A DNA stretch of 64,000 bases, taken from the NCBI RefSeq assembly GCF_003056305.1, contig NZ_PYVX01000001.1, positions 682,001 to 746,000 on the forward strand, given 5' to 3'. Source of the stretch: Halomonas denitrificans (lineage in GTDB: Bacteria > Pseudomonadota > Gammaproteobacteria > Pseudomonadales > Halomonadaceae). The notes below the pieces were generated by a model. That model searched no databases, was not told the origin of the DNA, and saw only the letters and a program-made list of their open reading frames with translations. Shown one piece after another: positions 36,983 through 45,201 of the stretch (position 1 is its first letter; each line of letters opens with the position of its first letter). The translations under genes were made by a program, and so were the position numbers.

Positions 36983-37417
36983 ATGCAAAAAGCCAAGCTG
37001 GAGATTCACGAGGGTAGCTGGGAGAGACTCGGGCCCGAGGCCACCGAGATCCGCCGGGTCGTCTTCATCGAGGAGCAACGCGTGCCCATCGAGGAGGAGT
37101 GGGACGGGCGCGACGGCGTCTGCCGCCACTTTCTGGCCCTGCAGGACGGCCGGCCGGTCGGCACCGCGCGCCTGCTGCCCGACGCCCACATCGGCCGGGT
37201 GGCGGTGCTCGCCGAGGCGCGCGGCCTCGGCGTCGGAGTGGCCCTGATGCGGGCCGCCATCGAGGCCGCCCGCCGCGACGGCCATCCGCGAGTGGAGCTC
37301 GCCGCCCAGACCCATGCCCTGGCCTTCTACGAGCGGCTGGGGTTCGAGGCCCAGGGCGGCGAGTTCCTCGACGCCGGCATTCCGCACCGCAACATGCAGC
37401 TCCCGCTCGCGGATTGA
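36983..37417 (+). CDS. GNAT-family N-acetyltransferase (ElaA/YjcF-like)
   Basis: A 144-residue acetyltransferase. The early 'EIRRVVFIEEQRVPIEEEWD' segment is typical of the small YjcF/ElaA subgroup. Acetyl-CoA contacts lie in 'IGRVAVLAEARGLGVGVALM' (pyrophosphate-loop pattern R/Q-x-x-G-x-G) and the C-terminal end is 'HALAFYERLGFEAQGGEFLDAGIPH' (in segments). ATG 36983 has AAGGGA upstream. The longer frame from 36881 comes from the upstream repeat and is not protein-like. The substrate is unknown. A homolog sits at the same place near purB-aceA in Pseudomonas, as I remember it. Confidence 0.88.
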   Translation: MQKAKLEIHEGSWERLGPEATEIRRVVFIEEQRVPIEEEWDGRDGVCRHFLALQDGRPVGTARLLPDAHIGRVAVLAEARGLGVGVALMRAAIEAARRDGHPRVELAAQTHALAFYERLGFEAQGGEFLDAGIPHRNMQLPLAD

Positions 37418-37446
37418 GCCCCTCCCGCCATCCCCTTCCCGGCATT

Positions 37447-37487
37447 CGACTACACGAAAGGCGGTACCCGCCGCCTTCCTGTAGTCG
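37447..37487 (+). terminator. Two-part hairpin after the GNAT gene
   Basis: CGACTACA pairs with TGTAGTCG (8 bp), enclosing AAGGCGG paired with CCGCCTT (7 bp) with a small internal loop. No T-run. Terminator or other RNA structure. The 327 bases from here to aceA hold no gene I can support and probably carry the aceA promoter and leader. Confidence 0.45.
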
Positions 37488-37814
37488 AGCTACAACCCCT
37501 CCTGCCCCCAAGGGGGAATGGTGAACGCCCGTCATGCGGGGCCATAGTGGAAGCCATGGCGAGGGAGGCAGGGCCGTCGATCGGCGGCGACAGCGGCGCA
37601 TGAGCCCCTCCCTTCCCCCTCGCCAGGGTTCGACCAAGGCCGTAGAGACAAGCCCGCGGTCCTGATGGAACCTGAAGACACTTCGCAGGTGCAGCATAAG
37701 GCTTTACCGAATCAGCGGGCTTGGCCGAATGATGCAGCAGGCGACGACCTTGGCGACACGCAGCAGCGGACCGTTGCGATCGCGAGCTTCCACTCCGACC
37801 TGAAGGATGGCCCC

Positions 37815-39413
37815 ATGACGACATTCAAAGACGAACTCAAGGCACTGGCTCAACTGCGCGAAGCCCAGCAGGGCAAGTGGGACAACGTCAACCCTGAGCA
37901 CGCCGCCCGCATGCGGGTTCAGAACCGCTTTCAGACCGGCCTCGACATCGCCCGCTACACCGCGAAGATCATGCGCGAGGACATGGCCGCCTACGACGCC
38001 GACAGCTCCCAGTACACCCAGTCGCTGGGCTGCTGGCACGGCTTCATCGGCCAGCAGAAGCTGATCTCCATCAAGAAGCACTTCAACACCACCAAGCGCT
38101 CCTACCTCTACCTCTCCGGCTGGATGGTCGCCGCGCTGCGCTCCGAGTTCGGCCCGCTGCCCGACCAGTCCATGCACGAGAAGACCAGCGTGCCCTCGCT
38201 GATCGAGGAGCTCTACACCTTCCTGCGCCAGGCCGACACCTGGGAGCTGAACCACCTGTTCCGCGACCTGGACGAGGCCAAGAAGGCCGGCGACGAGCAG
38301 CGGGCCGAGGAGCTGATCGCCAAGATCGACAACCACGAGACCCACGTGGTGCCGATCATCGCCGACATCGACGCCGGCTTCGGCAACGCCGAGGCGACCT
38401 ACCTGCTGGCCAAGAAGATGATCGAGGCGGGCGCCTGCTGCATCCAGCTCGAGAACCAGGTCTCCGACGAGAAGCAGTGCGGCCACCAGGACGGCAAGGT
38501 CACCGTGCCCCACGAGGACTTCATCGCCAAGATCAACGCCGTGCGCTACGCCTTCCTGGAGCTCGGCGTCGAAGAGGGCGTGATCGTCGCCCGCACCGAC
38601 TCCCTGGGCGCCGGCCTGACCCAGAAGATCGCCGTGACCAACGAGCCGGGCGACCTGGGCGACCAGTACAACAGCTACCTGGACGGCGACGAGATCGCCA
38701 GCGCCTCCGACATCGACAACGGCGACGTGGTGATCAAGCAGAACGGCAAGCTGGTCAAGGTCAAGCGCCTGGCCTCCGGCCTCTACCAGTTCAAGCCGGG
38801 CACCGGCGAGGACCGCGTGGTGCTGGACTGCATCACCAGCCTGCAGAACGGCGCCGACCTCTTGTGGATCGAGACCGAGAAGCCCCACGTCGGCCAGATC
38901 AAGGGCATGGTCGACCGCATCCGCGAGGTCTGCCCCGAGGCCAAGCTGGTCTACAACAACTCGCCGTCCTTCAACTGGACCCTGAACTTCCGCCAGCAGG
39001 TCTTCGATGCCTGGGAGCAGGAGGGCAAGGACGTCTCCGCCTACGACCGCGCCGACCTGATGAACGCCAAGTACGACGAGACCGAGCTCGGCCAGCTTGC
39101 CGACGAGTGGACCCGCAACTTCCAGCGCGACGGCGCCCGCGAGGCCGGCATCTTCCACCACCTCATCACCCTGCCGACCTACCACACCGCGGCCCTGTCC
39201 ACCGACAACCTGGCCAAGGGCTACTTCGGCGACGAGGGCATGCTGGCCTACGTGGCGGGCGTGCAGCGCAAGGAGATCCGCGAGGGCATCGCCACCGTCA
39301 AGCACCAGGACATGGCCGGCTCCAACATCGGCGACGACCACAAGGAGTTCTTCCACGGCGAGGCGGCCCTGAAGGCCGGCGGCAAGGACAACACCATGAA
39401 CCAGTTCGGCTGA
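37815..39413 (+). CDS. aceA: Isocitrate lyase
   Basis: The first enzyme of the glyoxylate shunt, cleaving isocitrate to succinate and glyoxylate. At 532 residues it belongs to the long Pseudomonas-type class rather than the 434-residue E. coli class. It has 'HVVPIIADIDAGFGNAEATY' and the active-site loop 'SDEKQCGHQDGK' (KQCGH where E. coli has KKCGH), then 'VARTDSLGAGLTQKIA', 'LLWIETEKPH' and 'LVYNNSPSFNW'. ATG 37815 is preceded by AAGGAT. It competes with the two isocitrate dehydrogenases encoded 7-10 kb upstream for the same substrate. The long untranslated upstream region suggests regulation, but I cannot identify sites. Confidence 0.96.
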   Translation: MTTFKDELKALAQLREAQQGKWDNVNPEHAARMRVQNRFQTGLDIARYTAKIMREDMAAYDADSSQYTQSLGCWHGFIGQQKLISIKKHFNTTKRSYLYLSGWMVAALRSEFGPLPDQSMHEKTSVPSLIEELYTFLRQADTWELNHLFRDLDEAKKAGDEQRAEELIAKIDNHETHVVPIIADIDAGFGNAEATYLLAKKMIEAGACCIQLENQVSDEKQCGHQDGKVTVPHEDFIAKINAVRYAFLELGVEEGVIVARTDSLGAGLTQKIAVTNEPGDLGDQYNSYLDGDEIASASDIDNGDVVIKQNGKLVKVKRLASGLYQFKPGTGEDRVVLDCITSLQNGADLLWIETEKPHVGQIKGMVDRIREVCPEAKLVYNNSPSFNWTLNFRQQVFDAWEQEGKDVSAYDRADLMNAKYDETELGQLADEWTRNFQRDGAREAGIFHHLITLPTYHTAALSTDNLAKGYFGDEGMLAYVAGVQRKEIREGIATVKHQDMAGSNIGDDHKEFFHGEAALKAGGKDNTMNQFG

Positions 39414-39476
39414 GGACTCGGCGCCGATCGCCGGGAGCATCGCCCGGGTCGATCGCCGCCGCTCGGCCCTGATTCC

Positions 39477-39503
39477 GGGGAGGCCATCACGGCCTCCCCT
39501 TTT
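39477..39503 (+). terminator. Rho-independent terminator of aceA
   Basis: A perfect 9-bp stem (39477-39485 with 39491-39499), a 5-base loop and TTTT. Confidence 0.85.
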
Positions 39504-39681
39504 GCATCCCGAATCTTTGCATACTGCTCGCCTTCCCCCGGCGCTACACTCCCACCATCACGGCCGGCCCCCTGGCCAAGCCCCCTCGCGGTGGGTAGAC
39601 TCATTAGCGAACACTGTCCATTAACCTATGGCCTTGCCCGCACGGCCGAGTGTTCCTCAAGGACATCAAGGAGATCTCCTC

Positions 39682-40149
39682 ATGAAGCGCCTTCTTCCCG
39701 TTCTCGCCCTGGGCGTCCTGACGCTGGCCGGTTGCGCCAACACCGCGCCCTACTCCGGCAACGTCTACAGCGGCAACCAGGCCAAGGCGGCCCAGTCCGT
39801 CACCTTCGGCACCATCACCGCCCTGCGTCGGGTGCAGATCCAGGCCGACAGCCGGGCCGGCGGGCTGATCGGCACCGGCGGCGGCGCGGTGATCGGTGGC
39901 CTGCTGGGCAACCAGGTCGGCGGCGGCTCGGGCCGCACCCTCGCCACCGCGGCCGGGGTGATCGCCGGTAGCGTGGCCGGCTCCCGGCTCGAGGAGTCCA
40001 GCAACCTGATCCCGGCCTGGGAGATCGAGATCCGCCAGGACAACGGCCAGAACGTGGTCATCGTCCAGAAGGCCGACCAGGCCTTCCAGGTGGGCCAGCG
40101 CGTGCGCATCATCGGCAGCGGCGCCAGCGCCAGCGTCGCCCCCTACTGA
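39682..40149 (+). CDS. Glycine-zipper 2TM lipoprotein (SlyB/Pcp-like)
   Basis: A 155-residue outer-membrane lipoprotein. The signal peptide ends in a lipobox LAGC (Cys18). The central glycine-zipper segment 'GGLIGTGGGAVIGGLLGNQVGGGSG' (in segments) is followed by a second 'GVIAGSVAGSRLEE'. The C-terminal domain 'AWEIEIRQDNGQNVVIVQKAD' is typical of the Rickettsia 17 kDa/SlyB group. ATG 39682 is correct because residues before it would precede the signal peptide. Its Shine-Dalgarno is inside a perfect 12-bp palindrome AGGAGATCTCCT (39669-39680). SlyB-type proteins are usually PhoP- or envelope-stress-linked, which is not visible here. Confidence 0.9.
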   Translation: MKRLLPVLALGVLTLAGCANTAPYSGNVYSGNQAKAAQSVTFGTITALRRVQIQADSRAGGLIGTGGGAVIGGLLGNQVGGGSGRTLATAAGVIAGSVAGSRLEESSNLIPAWEIEIRQDNGQNVVIVQKADQAFQVGQRVRIIGSGASASVAPY

Positions 40150-40241
40150 GGACGGTCACGTCACGGCCGGCCCGGTCTCCACGCCTCGGGCCGGCCGGCA
40201 TCGGACCAGGGTGACCACGCCCGGACGACAAGACCCGCACG

Positions 40242-40276
40242 AAAAAGGCCCGCGGAGCGCTCCGCGGGCCTTTTTT
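40242..40276. terminator. Bidirectional terminator between lipoprotein and membrane-protein genes
   Basis: A perfect palindromic stem centred on AGCGCT (40242-40258 with 40259-40275), with A-run and T-run arms on each side. Confidence 0.9.
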
Positions 40277-40352
40277 CTTGCGTCGGGTCTGCTACATCAA
40301 CTCGACCGTGCGGGCGAGCGCCTCGGCGGAAACGCCTCGCCCGCGCCAGGCC

Positions 40353-40631
40353 TCAGTGCTGCACCTTGTTCATGACCCAGCAGGCCAGCTTGGCGCCGAT
40401 CAGCGCCAGCACGCCGATAACGATCAGGGTGAGCAGCAGGTCGACCGGCTGCACCACGGCGGTGGCGACCAGCACCGCCAGCGCCGGACACCAGACCCAG
40501 CGGTCGTCCTCGCTGCGCAGCACGGCGGGCAGCAGCCCATCGAGCCCGCGGTTGATCGAGGCATCCCAGCGCTTGAGCAGCAGCGTCAGGACGACGGCGA
40601 AGGCAATCAGCCAGATCAGGATCGGGGTCAT
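40353..40631 (-). CDS. Small inner-membrane protein, two predicted helices
   Basis: A 92-residue protein of unknown function. Hydrophobic segments lie at about 3-19 ('ILIWLIAFAVVLTLLL') and about 48-84, separated by a short hydrophilic loop with 'RSEDDRWVW'. ATG 40631 has GGAGA seven bases upstream, while the longer open frame to 40727 has no ribosome site and a less hydrophobic start. No family recognised. It is monocistronic, convergent with the lipoprotein gene. Confidence 0.65.
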   Translation of the reverse strand: MTPILIWLIAFAVVLTLLLKRWDASINRGLDGLLPAVLRSEDDRWVWCPALAVLVATAVVQPVDLLLTLIVIGVLALIGAKLACWVMNKVQH

Positions 40632-40869
40632 GGCATTCTCCAGGAAAGGGGCGAACGAAAAGGGGCAGAAATCGTGACCTGCAAGGGTATCCCTGCCCGA
40701 TAGACCACGCAACAGTCCGAAAGTCACCCGACGGCGGGCCGGTCAACGCGCCAGGGTGAATGCCGCTCAGGCTCGCCGGGCGCATCCTGAATTTCCTCGA
40801 TGCCCCTGACAGCCGCTTGATCGGCGCGTTACCATGGTTAGCCACATGCACTCACCGAAAGGTTCATCA

Positions 40870-41352
40870 ATGCAGATTGCGCAGAATTCCGTTGTCGCGT
40901 TTCACTACACCCTGACCAACGACGCAGGTGAAGTGCTGGACAGCTCGGAAGGCCGCGAGCCGCTGACCTACCTCCACGGCGCCGGCAACATCATTCCGGG
41001 CCTCGAGAAGCAACTGGAAGGCCGCGCGGCGGGCGACAAGCTCCAGGCACAGGTGGCTCCGGAAGAAGGCTACGGCGAGATCCAGCCCCAGCTGGTGCAG
41101 GAAGTGCCGCGTGACGCCTTCCAGGGCGTCGAGAGCGTCGAGCCGGGCATGCAGTTCCAGGCGCAGACCCAGGGCGGCCCGCTGATGGTCACCGTGACCC
41201 AGGTCGAGGGCGACACCGTCACCGTCGACGGCAACCACCCGCTCGCCGGCCAGTCCCTGAACTTCGACGTCGAGATCGCCGAAGTCCGCGAGGCCAGCGA
41301 GGAAGAGGTCGAGCACGGCCACGTCCACGGTGAGGGCGGTCACGAGCACTGA
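40870..41352 (+). CDS. slyD: FKBP-type peptidyl-prolyl isomerase, SlyD-like
   Basis: A 160-residue cytosolic PPIase/chaperone. The FKBP core is 'VVAFHYTLTNDAGEVLDSS' and 'PLTYLHGAGNIIPGLEKQL', with an inserted IF chaperone domain around 'VAPEEGYGEIQPQLVQEVPR' and 'VDGNHPLAGQSLNFDVEI'. The C-terminal tail 'EHGHVHGEGGHEH' is short and histidine-rich, a likely nickel or zinc binder but much shorter than the E. coli SlyD tail. ATG 40870 begins the conserved N-terminus, with AAAGG upstream. ATGs at 40834 and 40846 are in frame but not conserved. Confidence 0.9.
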   Translation: MQIAQNSVVAFHYTLTNDAGEVLDSSEGREPLTYLHGAGNIIPGLEKQLEGRAAGDKLQAQVAPEEGYGEIQPQLVQEVPRDAFQGVESVEPGMQFQAQTQGGPLMVTVTQVEGDTVTVDGNHPLAGQSLNFDVEIAEVREASEEEVEHGHVHGEGGHEH

Positions 41353-41404
41353 TCGCGGCACCGAATCATGCCTCGCCCGACGGCGGATCCGGCATGAGAC
41401 GACG

Positions 41405-41435
41405 CGAAGGGGGCAGCCAGTGGCTGCCCCCTTCG
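41405..41435. terminator. Terminator between slyD and the phosphatidyltransferase gene
   Basis: A perfect 14-bp stem (41405-41418 with 41422-41435), a 3-base loop and TCGTCGTTTC after it. It separates convergent genes. Confidence 0.8.
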
Positions 41436-41469
41436 TCGTTTCGGCCCCTCGCCCGTTGTGATCGCGACC

Positions 41470-42114
41470 CTAGCGGTCGACCGACTCCCTGTCCTCCGCC
41501 TCGAAGGCCTTGAGGGTGCGGTGGCCGCCCCACAGCCGGGTGGCGGTGGTCACCAGGCAGGCCGCCGCGAACAGCGTGGCGAGCAGCGCGAACTGCTCGG
41601 GGAAGAGGCAGAACACCACGAAGGCGAGCACCGTCTCCGTGCCCTCGGTCAGCCCGTGCAGGTAGTAGAAGGCCTTCTGCTGGAAACGCGGCCGCTCCAG
41701 GCCGTGGCGGGTGGCCATGATGGCGAAGGCCAGGAAGGAGGTCCCCGTGCCGATGAAGGCGAACAGCAGCAGGGCCGCCGCCAGGGCGTTGGCGGCCGGA
41801 TCGGCCAGCGCGAAGCCGAGCACCACCGCGCCGTAGAAGACGAAGTCCAGGCCGATGTCGAGGAAGCCGCCGGCGTCGCTGGCCCGGCCCAGGAGCCGGG
41901 CCAGCGCCCCATCGAGCCCGTCGCCCAGCCGGTTGAGCAGGATCACGACCAGCGCCGGCAGGTAGGCCTCCAGGGCCAGCAGCGGCAGCGCCAGCATGCC
42001 GACCAGGAAAGCCGTTACCGTCACCTGGTCGGGGCGCACCCGCCATCTCGCGAGGCCCTGGGCCAGGCGCGTCAGCGGCGCCTGGGTGAGGGGCATGGTC
42101 CAGCGATCGAACAT
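41470..42114 (-). CDS. CDP-alcohol phosphatidyltransferase family protein
   Basis: A 214-residue integral membrane enzyme with about five or six hydrophobic segments. The CDP-alcohol transferase motif is complete: D65 and D68-G-x2-A-R73, then G82, D86 and D90 (within 'GDGLDGALARLL' and 'GGFLDIGLDF'). These enzymes attach an alcohol or inositol-like head group to a CDP-activated lipid. The acceptor cannot be told from sequence. It is not close to the PgsA or PssA I know in Pseudomonas. Its ATG overlaps the stop of the upstream fusion gene by one base (TAATG), so translation is coupled. Its partner carries a TVP38 membrane domain. Confidence 0.85.
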   Translation of the reverse strand: MFDRWTMPLTQAPLTRLAQGLARWRVRPDQVTVTAFLVGMLALPLLALEAYLPALVVILLNRLGDGLDGALARLLGRASDAGGFLDIGLDFVFYGAVVLGFALADPAANALAAALLLFAFIGTGTSFLAFAIMATRHGLERPRFQQKAFYYLHGLTEGTETVLAFVVFCLFPEQFALLATLFAAACLVTTATRLWGGHRTLKAFEAEDRESVDR

Positions 42115-44363
42115 TACCGCCCCCCCTTCCCGGTCGCCTGCTCGGCCGAGGGCGCGGCCGCGTCATCGGCGGCCGGCTCGGCGGCGGTCTCCTCCGCCTG
42201 GCCGCGTCGCCAGGCGAAGTAGCGCTCCAGCCAGCCCAGCAGGCGCTTAGGCTTGTGGGCGTTCTTCCACACGCCCGCCGTCGCCTTCACCGCCTCGCTG
42301 TGGGTCGGATAGGGGTGGATAGTCCCGAGCAGCTTGTTGAGCCCGATGCCCTGGGTCATCGCCAGGGTGAACTCGGCCAGCATCTCCCCCGCCCCCGGGC
42401 CGACGATGGTCGCCCCCAGCAGGCGATCGCGCCCGGGCACGGTCAGCACCTTGATGAAGCCCTGGGTCTGGCCCTCGGCGATGGCCCGGTCCAGCTCGCT
42501 CAGCGGGTAGCGGGTCACCTCGACCGCCACGCCCTGACGCTTGGCCTCGCGCTCGTTGAGGCCGACGCGGGCCACCTCGGGCTCGGTGAAGGTGACCGCC
42601 GGCAGGGCCCGGTAGCTCACGCGAAAGCGCTTGAGCTCGCCGAACAGCGCATTGACCGTGGCGTGCCAGGCCTGGTGGGCGCTGGCGTGGGTCAGCTGGT
42701 AGGGACCGGCCACGTCGCCGCAGGCCCAGACGTTGGGCAGCACGCTCTGCAGCGTCTCGTCCACGGCCAGGGTGCCGTCGGCGCGGGTCTCGACTCCCAG
42801 CGCCTCGAGGCCCAGCCCCTCGACGTTGGCCTGGCGTCCCACCGCCACCAGCAGGTGGCTGAAGGGCAGCCGCTCGAGGTGTGCCTCACCGTGTTCGTCC
42901 CGGTGCTCGACCTCCAGCAGGTGGCCGTCGTGGTCGTCGGGCAGCACCCGCCGTGCCCGGGTGGCGAGGCGCACCGCGACGCCCTCCTCGGCGAGCCGCG
43001 CCTCGACCTCGCCGGCCACGTCGCGATCCTCCCGGGGCAGCAGCTGCTCGCCCATCTCCACCATCGACACCCGGCTGCCCAGCCGGGCGAAGCTCTGGCC
43101 CAGCTCGCAGCCGATCGGGCCGCCGCCCAGCACCACCAGCCGCTCGGGCAGCGCCTCGAGCTGCCAGAGGTTGTCCGAGGTGAGCACCTCGATGGCCTCG
43201 AGCCCCGGCAGCGGCGGCACCCGGGGACGCGCCCCGCTGGCGATGATCACGTGGCGGGTGGTGATCACCCGCTCGGTCTCGCCCTGGCGGATGCGCACCC
43301 GCCAGGGGTCGTCGAGGATGGCGTCGGCCTCGATCACCTCCACGCCCAGCCCCTCGTAGCGCTCGCGGCTGTCGTGGGGCTCCACCTCGCGGATGGCCCG
43401 GTGGACGTGCTCCATCACCGCGCGGAAGTCCACCTCCGGCTCGCCGGCGGTGACGCCGTAGCGCGGCGCCTCGCGGATCTCACGGGTGAGGCGGGCGGCG
43501 CGAATCAGGGCCTTGGAGGGCACGCAGCCGGTGTTGAGGCAGTCGCCGCCCAGCCGGTCGCGCTCGACCAGCGCCACCCGCGCCTTCACCGCTGCGGCGA
43601 TGTAGCTTGCCACCAGCCCCGCCGAGCCGCCGCCGATCACCACGATGTCCTGGTCGAAGCGGGACGGCCGCGCGAAGCGGCGGGCCAGCCGGCGGCGCTT
43701 GCCGACGGCCACCAGGCCCCGGGCCAGCCAGGGGAAGAGGCCGATCAGCACGAAGGAGCCGATCAGGCCCGGCGAGAGGATGCCGGCCAGCGACTCCAGC
43801 TGGCCGAGTTCCCGGCCCGCGTTCACGTAGACCGCGGTGCCGGGCAGCATGCCCAGCTGGCTGACCCAGTAGAAGGTGGTGAGCCGCATGCGGGTCAGGC
43901 CCATCACCAGGTTGATCACGAAGAAGGGAAAGAGCGGGATCAGCCGCAGGGTGAAGAGGTAGAAGGCCCCCTCGCGCTCGATGCCGGTGTTGATGCGCTC
44001 GAGCTGGGTGGCGAAGCGCCGTTCCAGCGGCTCGCGCGCCAGGGTGCGGGCGATCAGCGCGGCAAGCGTCGCCCCGAGGCTGCTGGCAAACGAGATCAGC
44101 AGAAGCCCCCAGCCGAGCCCGAACAGCGCCCCGCCGAGCAGCGTCAGCAGGGTCGCCCCGGGCAGCGAGACCGCGGTGATGACCACATAGATCAGGAAGA
44201 AGCCGCCGGCGACGGTCAGGGGGTCATCGGCCAGCCAGGCCCGGAAGCGCGCCTGCTCGGTCTGCAGGTTGCTGAGCGTCAGGACCTCGTCGGCACCGGT
44301 GAGGAAATAGGCCGCCACCAGCAGGGCGATCACGGCCGCGAGGATCAGGCGTCGTCGGGTCAA
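42114..44363 (-). CDS. TVP38/TMEM64 (DedA-like) domain fused to FAD pyridine nucleotide-disulfide oxidoreductase
   Basis: A 749-residue two-part protein. Residues 1-225 form a VTT/TVP38 membrane domain (helices around 5-20, 52-100, 135-175 and 198-215; 'TAVSLPGATLLTLLGGALFG' and 'RLIPLFPFFVINLVMGL' are the usual signatures). Residues 237-715 form a mercuric reductase/dihydrolipoamide dehydrogenase-type enzyme. It has FAD site 'VVIGGGSAGLVAS' (G244-G249), redox disulfide C275/C280 in 'GGDCLNTGCVPSK', a second nucleotide site 'VVLGGGPIGCELGQSFARLG', 'WACGDVAG' and the C-terminal 'HPYPTHSEAVK' with the catalytic His-Glu pair. The N-terminal HMA domain and C-terminal Cys pair of MerA are absent, so mercury reduction is unlikely. 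The tail is Ala/Glu-rich. The electron acceptor is unknown. Confidence 0.9.
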   Translation of the reverse strand: MTRRRLILAAVIALLVAAYFLTGADEVLTLSNLQTEQARFRAWLADDPLTVAGGFFLIYVVITAVSLPGATLLTLLGGALFGLGWGLLLISFASSLGATLAALIARTLAREPLERRFATQLERINTGIEREGAFYLFTLRLIPLFPFFVINLVMGLTRMRLTTFYWVSQLGMLPGTAVYVNAGRELGQLESLAGILSPGLIGSFVLIGLFPWLARGLVAVGKRRRLARRFARPSRFDQDIVVIGGGSAGLVASYIAAAVKARVALVERDRLGGDCLNTGCVPSKALIRAARLTREIREAPRYGVTAGEPEVDFRAVMEHVHRAIREVEPHDSRERYEGLGVEVIEADAILDDPWRVRIRQGETERVITTRHVIIASGARPRVPPLPGLEAIEVLTSDNLWQLEALPERLVVLGGGPIGCELGQSFARLGSRVSMVEMGEQLLPREDRDVAGEVEARLAEEGVAVRLATRARRVLPDDHDGHLLEVEHRDEHGEAHLERLPFSHLLVAVGRQANVEGLGLEALGVETRADGTLAVDETLQSVLPNVWACGDVAGPYQLTHASAHQAWHATVNALFGELKRFRVSYRALPAVTFTEPEVARVGLNEREAKRQGVAVEVTRYPLSELDRAIAEGQTQGFIKVLTVPGRDRLLGATIVGPGAGEMLAEFTLAMTQGIGLNKLLGTIHPYPTHSEAVKATAGVWKNAHKPKRLLGWLERYFAWRRGQAEETAAEPAADDAAAPSAEQATGKGGR

Positions 44364-44568
44364 GGGAGGCTCCTGGTCGAGAGAGTGTCAGGGTCACGTC
44401 GATACGGCGGAGGGGGCCCGTACCGGACGGGCGCCGGGCTCGGCCACGCGACTCTGTCGCCGCAACGCGGGGGTCCCTTACACTGCGGATATTATTGAAC
44501 AGGGCTTGTACGGAACCCTGAGCGATCGATAGCCTCCAATCTAACACCTCTCACCAACGGAGCCACCC

Positions 44569-45201
44569 ATGAATCTGCCCTCCTCCCTTCCCCTGCGGCC
44601 CCTGGCTCTGCTGGCCCTGCCGGCCGCCCTCCTGCTGGGAAGCCCCGCCCCGGCCAGCGCCGAGACGGCCAGCGCGGTCTTCGCCGGCGGCTGCTTCTGG
44701 TGCGTGGAAGAGGCCTACGACAAGGTCGAGGGCGTGACCGCCACCACCTCGGGCTATACCGGCGGCCACACCGAGAACCCGACCTACCGGCAGGTCGTGG
44801 CCGGCGGCACCGGCCACGCCGAGGCGGTCAAGGTCGACTACGACCCCGAGCGCGTCGACTACGAGACCCTGCTCTACGTGTTCTGGCGCAACGTGGATCC
44901 CTTCGCGGTGGATCGCCAGTTCTGCGACAAGGGCGCCTCCTACCGCAGCGCCATCTTTCCCATGAACGCCGAGCAGCGCGCCCTGGCCGAGGCCAGCAAG
45001 GCGGCCGTCGCCGAGCGCTTCGATCGGGAGATCGCCACCGAGATCAGCGACTTCGACGCCTTCTACCCGGCCGAGGAGTACCACCAGAACTACTACGCAG
45101 AGAACCGAGTGCGCTACAACTTCTACAAGTCGGCCTGCGGTCGCGACGACCGGCTCGAGGAGGTCTGGGGCGAGGAGGCGAGCGCCAGCGCGGCACCCTG
45201 A
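44569..45201 (+). CDS. msrA: Peptide-methionine (S)-S-oxide reductase, secreted
   Basis: Repairs Met-S-sulfoxide in proteins. The 210-residue precursor carries an N-terminal signal peptide (hydrophobic 'PLALLALPAALLLG', cleavage near 'APASAET'), so this MsrA should act in the periplasm. The catalytic cysteine is in 'FAGGCFWCVEEAYDKVEGV'. 'SGYTGGHTENPTYRQVVAGG' and 'HAEAVKVDYDP' are the standard blocks, and a second Cys 'SACGRDD' near the end may be resolving. Its 3' end overlaps the convergent MFS gene by 79 bases. Confidence 0.94.
   Translation: MNLPSSLPLRPLALLALPAALLLGSPAPASAETASAVFAGGCFWCVEEAYDKVEGVTATTSGYTGGHTENPTYRQVVAGGTGHAEAVKVDYDPERVDYETLLYVFWRNVDPFAVDRQFCDKGASYRSAIFPMNAEQRALAEASKAAVAERFDREIATEISDFDAFYPAEEYHQNYYAENRVRYNFYKSACGRDDRLEEVWGEEASASAAP

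Noticed and set aside
42255-44498. 747-residue open frame opposite the TVP38-oxidoreductase gene
   Set aside because: Shadow frame. The minus-strand frame contains all recognisable motifs.
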